Positions 4,916 to 5,018 of a DNA stretch of 5,018 nucleotides are shown in pieces; within the stretch, counting starts at the first letter, position 1; every line of letters begins with the position of its first letter. Both the position numbers and the translations under genes were made by a program. Under the pieces are notes generated by a model. That model ran no database searches. It was not told the DNA's origin and saw nothing but the letters and a program-made list of their open reading frames with translations. Where the stretch lies: assembly GCA_026713345.1 (NCBI GenBank), contig JAPOOQ010000365.1, forward strand, positions 1 to 5,018. The letters are read 5' to 3'. Source of the DNA: Gemmatimonadota bacterium (GTDB lineage: Bacteria > Gemmatimonadota > Gemmatimonadetes > Longimicrobiales > Gaopeijiaceae).

Positions 4916-5018
4916 CTACCTCTTGATCCCCTCGTCCGGCGGATCACCGGTGATGGTGGAACCCGTCGGCACGTAGCCGTCCGGATCCGTCGGCGACGGG
5001 CCGATGCAGGCGGAGGCC
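4916..5018 (-). CDS. C-terminal end of an unidentified protein (partial, runs off the window)
   Basis: The last 33 codons of a minus-strand gene end at TAG (4918-4916). The protein tail is rich in Pro, Asp, Gly and Thr, with SACIGPSPTDPDGYVPTGS followed by TITGDPPDEGIKR. Support for coding comes from strongly G/C-biased third positions, a sensible hydrophilic tail and a terminator about 30 nt downstream. The family cannot be named from this piece, and no domain motif is visible. The composition suggests an unstructured or exported C-terminus, which is a guess. Confidence 0.55.
   Translation of the reverse strand, partial: ASACIGPSPTDPDGYVPTGSTITGDPPDEGIKR

Noticed and set aside
1..5018. CRISPR arrays, tRNA or rRNA genes, complete insertion sequences
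   Set aside because: No regularly spaced repeats, no cloverleaf-like sequence and no transposase motifs were seen on either strand.

Overview
The window comes from a high-GC bacterium (well above 60% G+C by eye, with G/C-rich third codon positions). The phylum cannot be settled from the sequence. Every supported gene lies on the minus strand, so the window is described here in the direction of transcription, from right to left.

At the right edge is the last 33 codons of an unidentified gene (stop at 4916-4918), followed by a good intrinsic terminator (4854-4884). Next comes a gene-free regulatory stretch of about 340 bp (4573-4915). It holds an AT-rich island with a perfect 11-bp tandem repeat resembling a Pho box, two short palindromes, candidate promoters and a perfect 14-bp hairpin. 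These sit ahead of a gene (3799-4572) for a membrane protein with a TM2 domain, a winged-helix-like segment and a charged helical tail. A gene-free gap of about 505 bp follows.

The centre of the window is a two-gene McrBC-type (type IV) restriction system. mcrB (1824-3293) encodes a GTPase of the McrB branch of AAA+ proteins. It has no N-terminal DNA-binding domain and instead carries an approximately 145-residue insert between Walker A and Walker B that looks like an EVE/PUA-like base-reader fold. mcrC (523-1827) overlaps mcrB by 4 nt, starts at TTG, and ends in a PD-(D/E)xK nuclease domain with all visible catalytic residues intact. By analogy with E. coli McrBC, the pair should recognise modified nucleic acid, hydrolyse GTP and cleave.

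Downstream of mcrC is a decayed DUF5615-family (PIN-like) toxin gene (about 165-436) with two frameshifts and an internal deletion. Its usual DUF433 antitoxin partner is absent. The first ~150 bp may hold a scrap of a SAM-dependent methyltransferase on the plus strand. The mix of defence genes and gene remnants suggests an accessory, turnover-prone region. The McrB insert and the regulatory island are the parts most worth following up.
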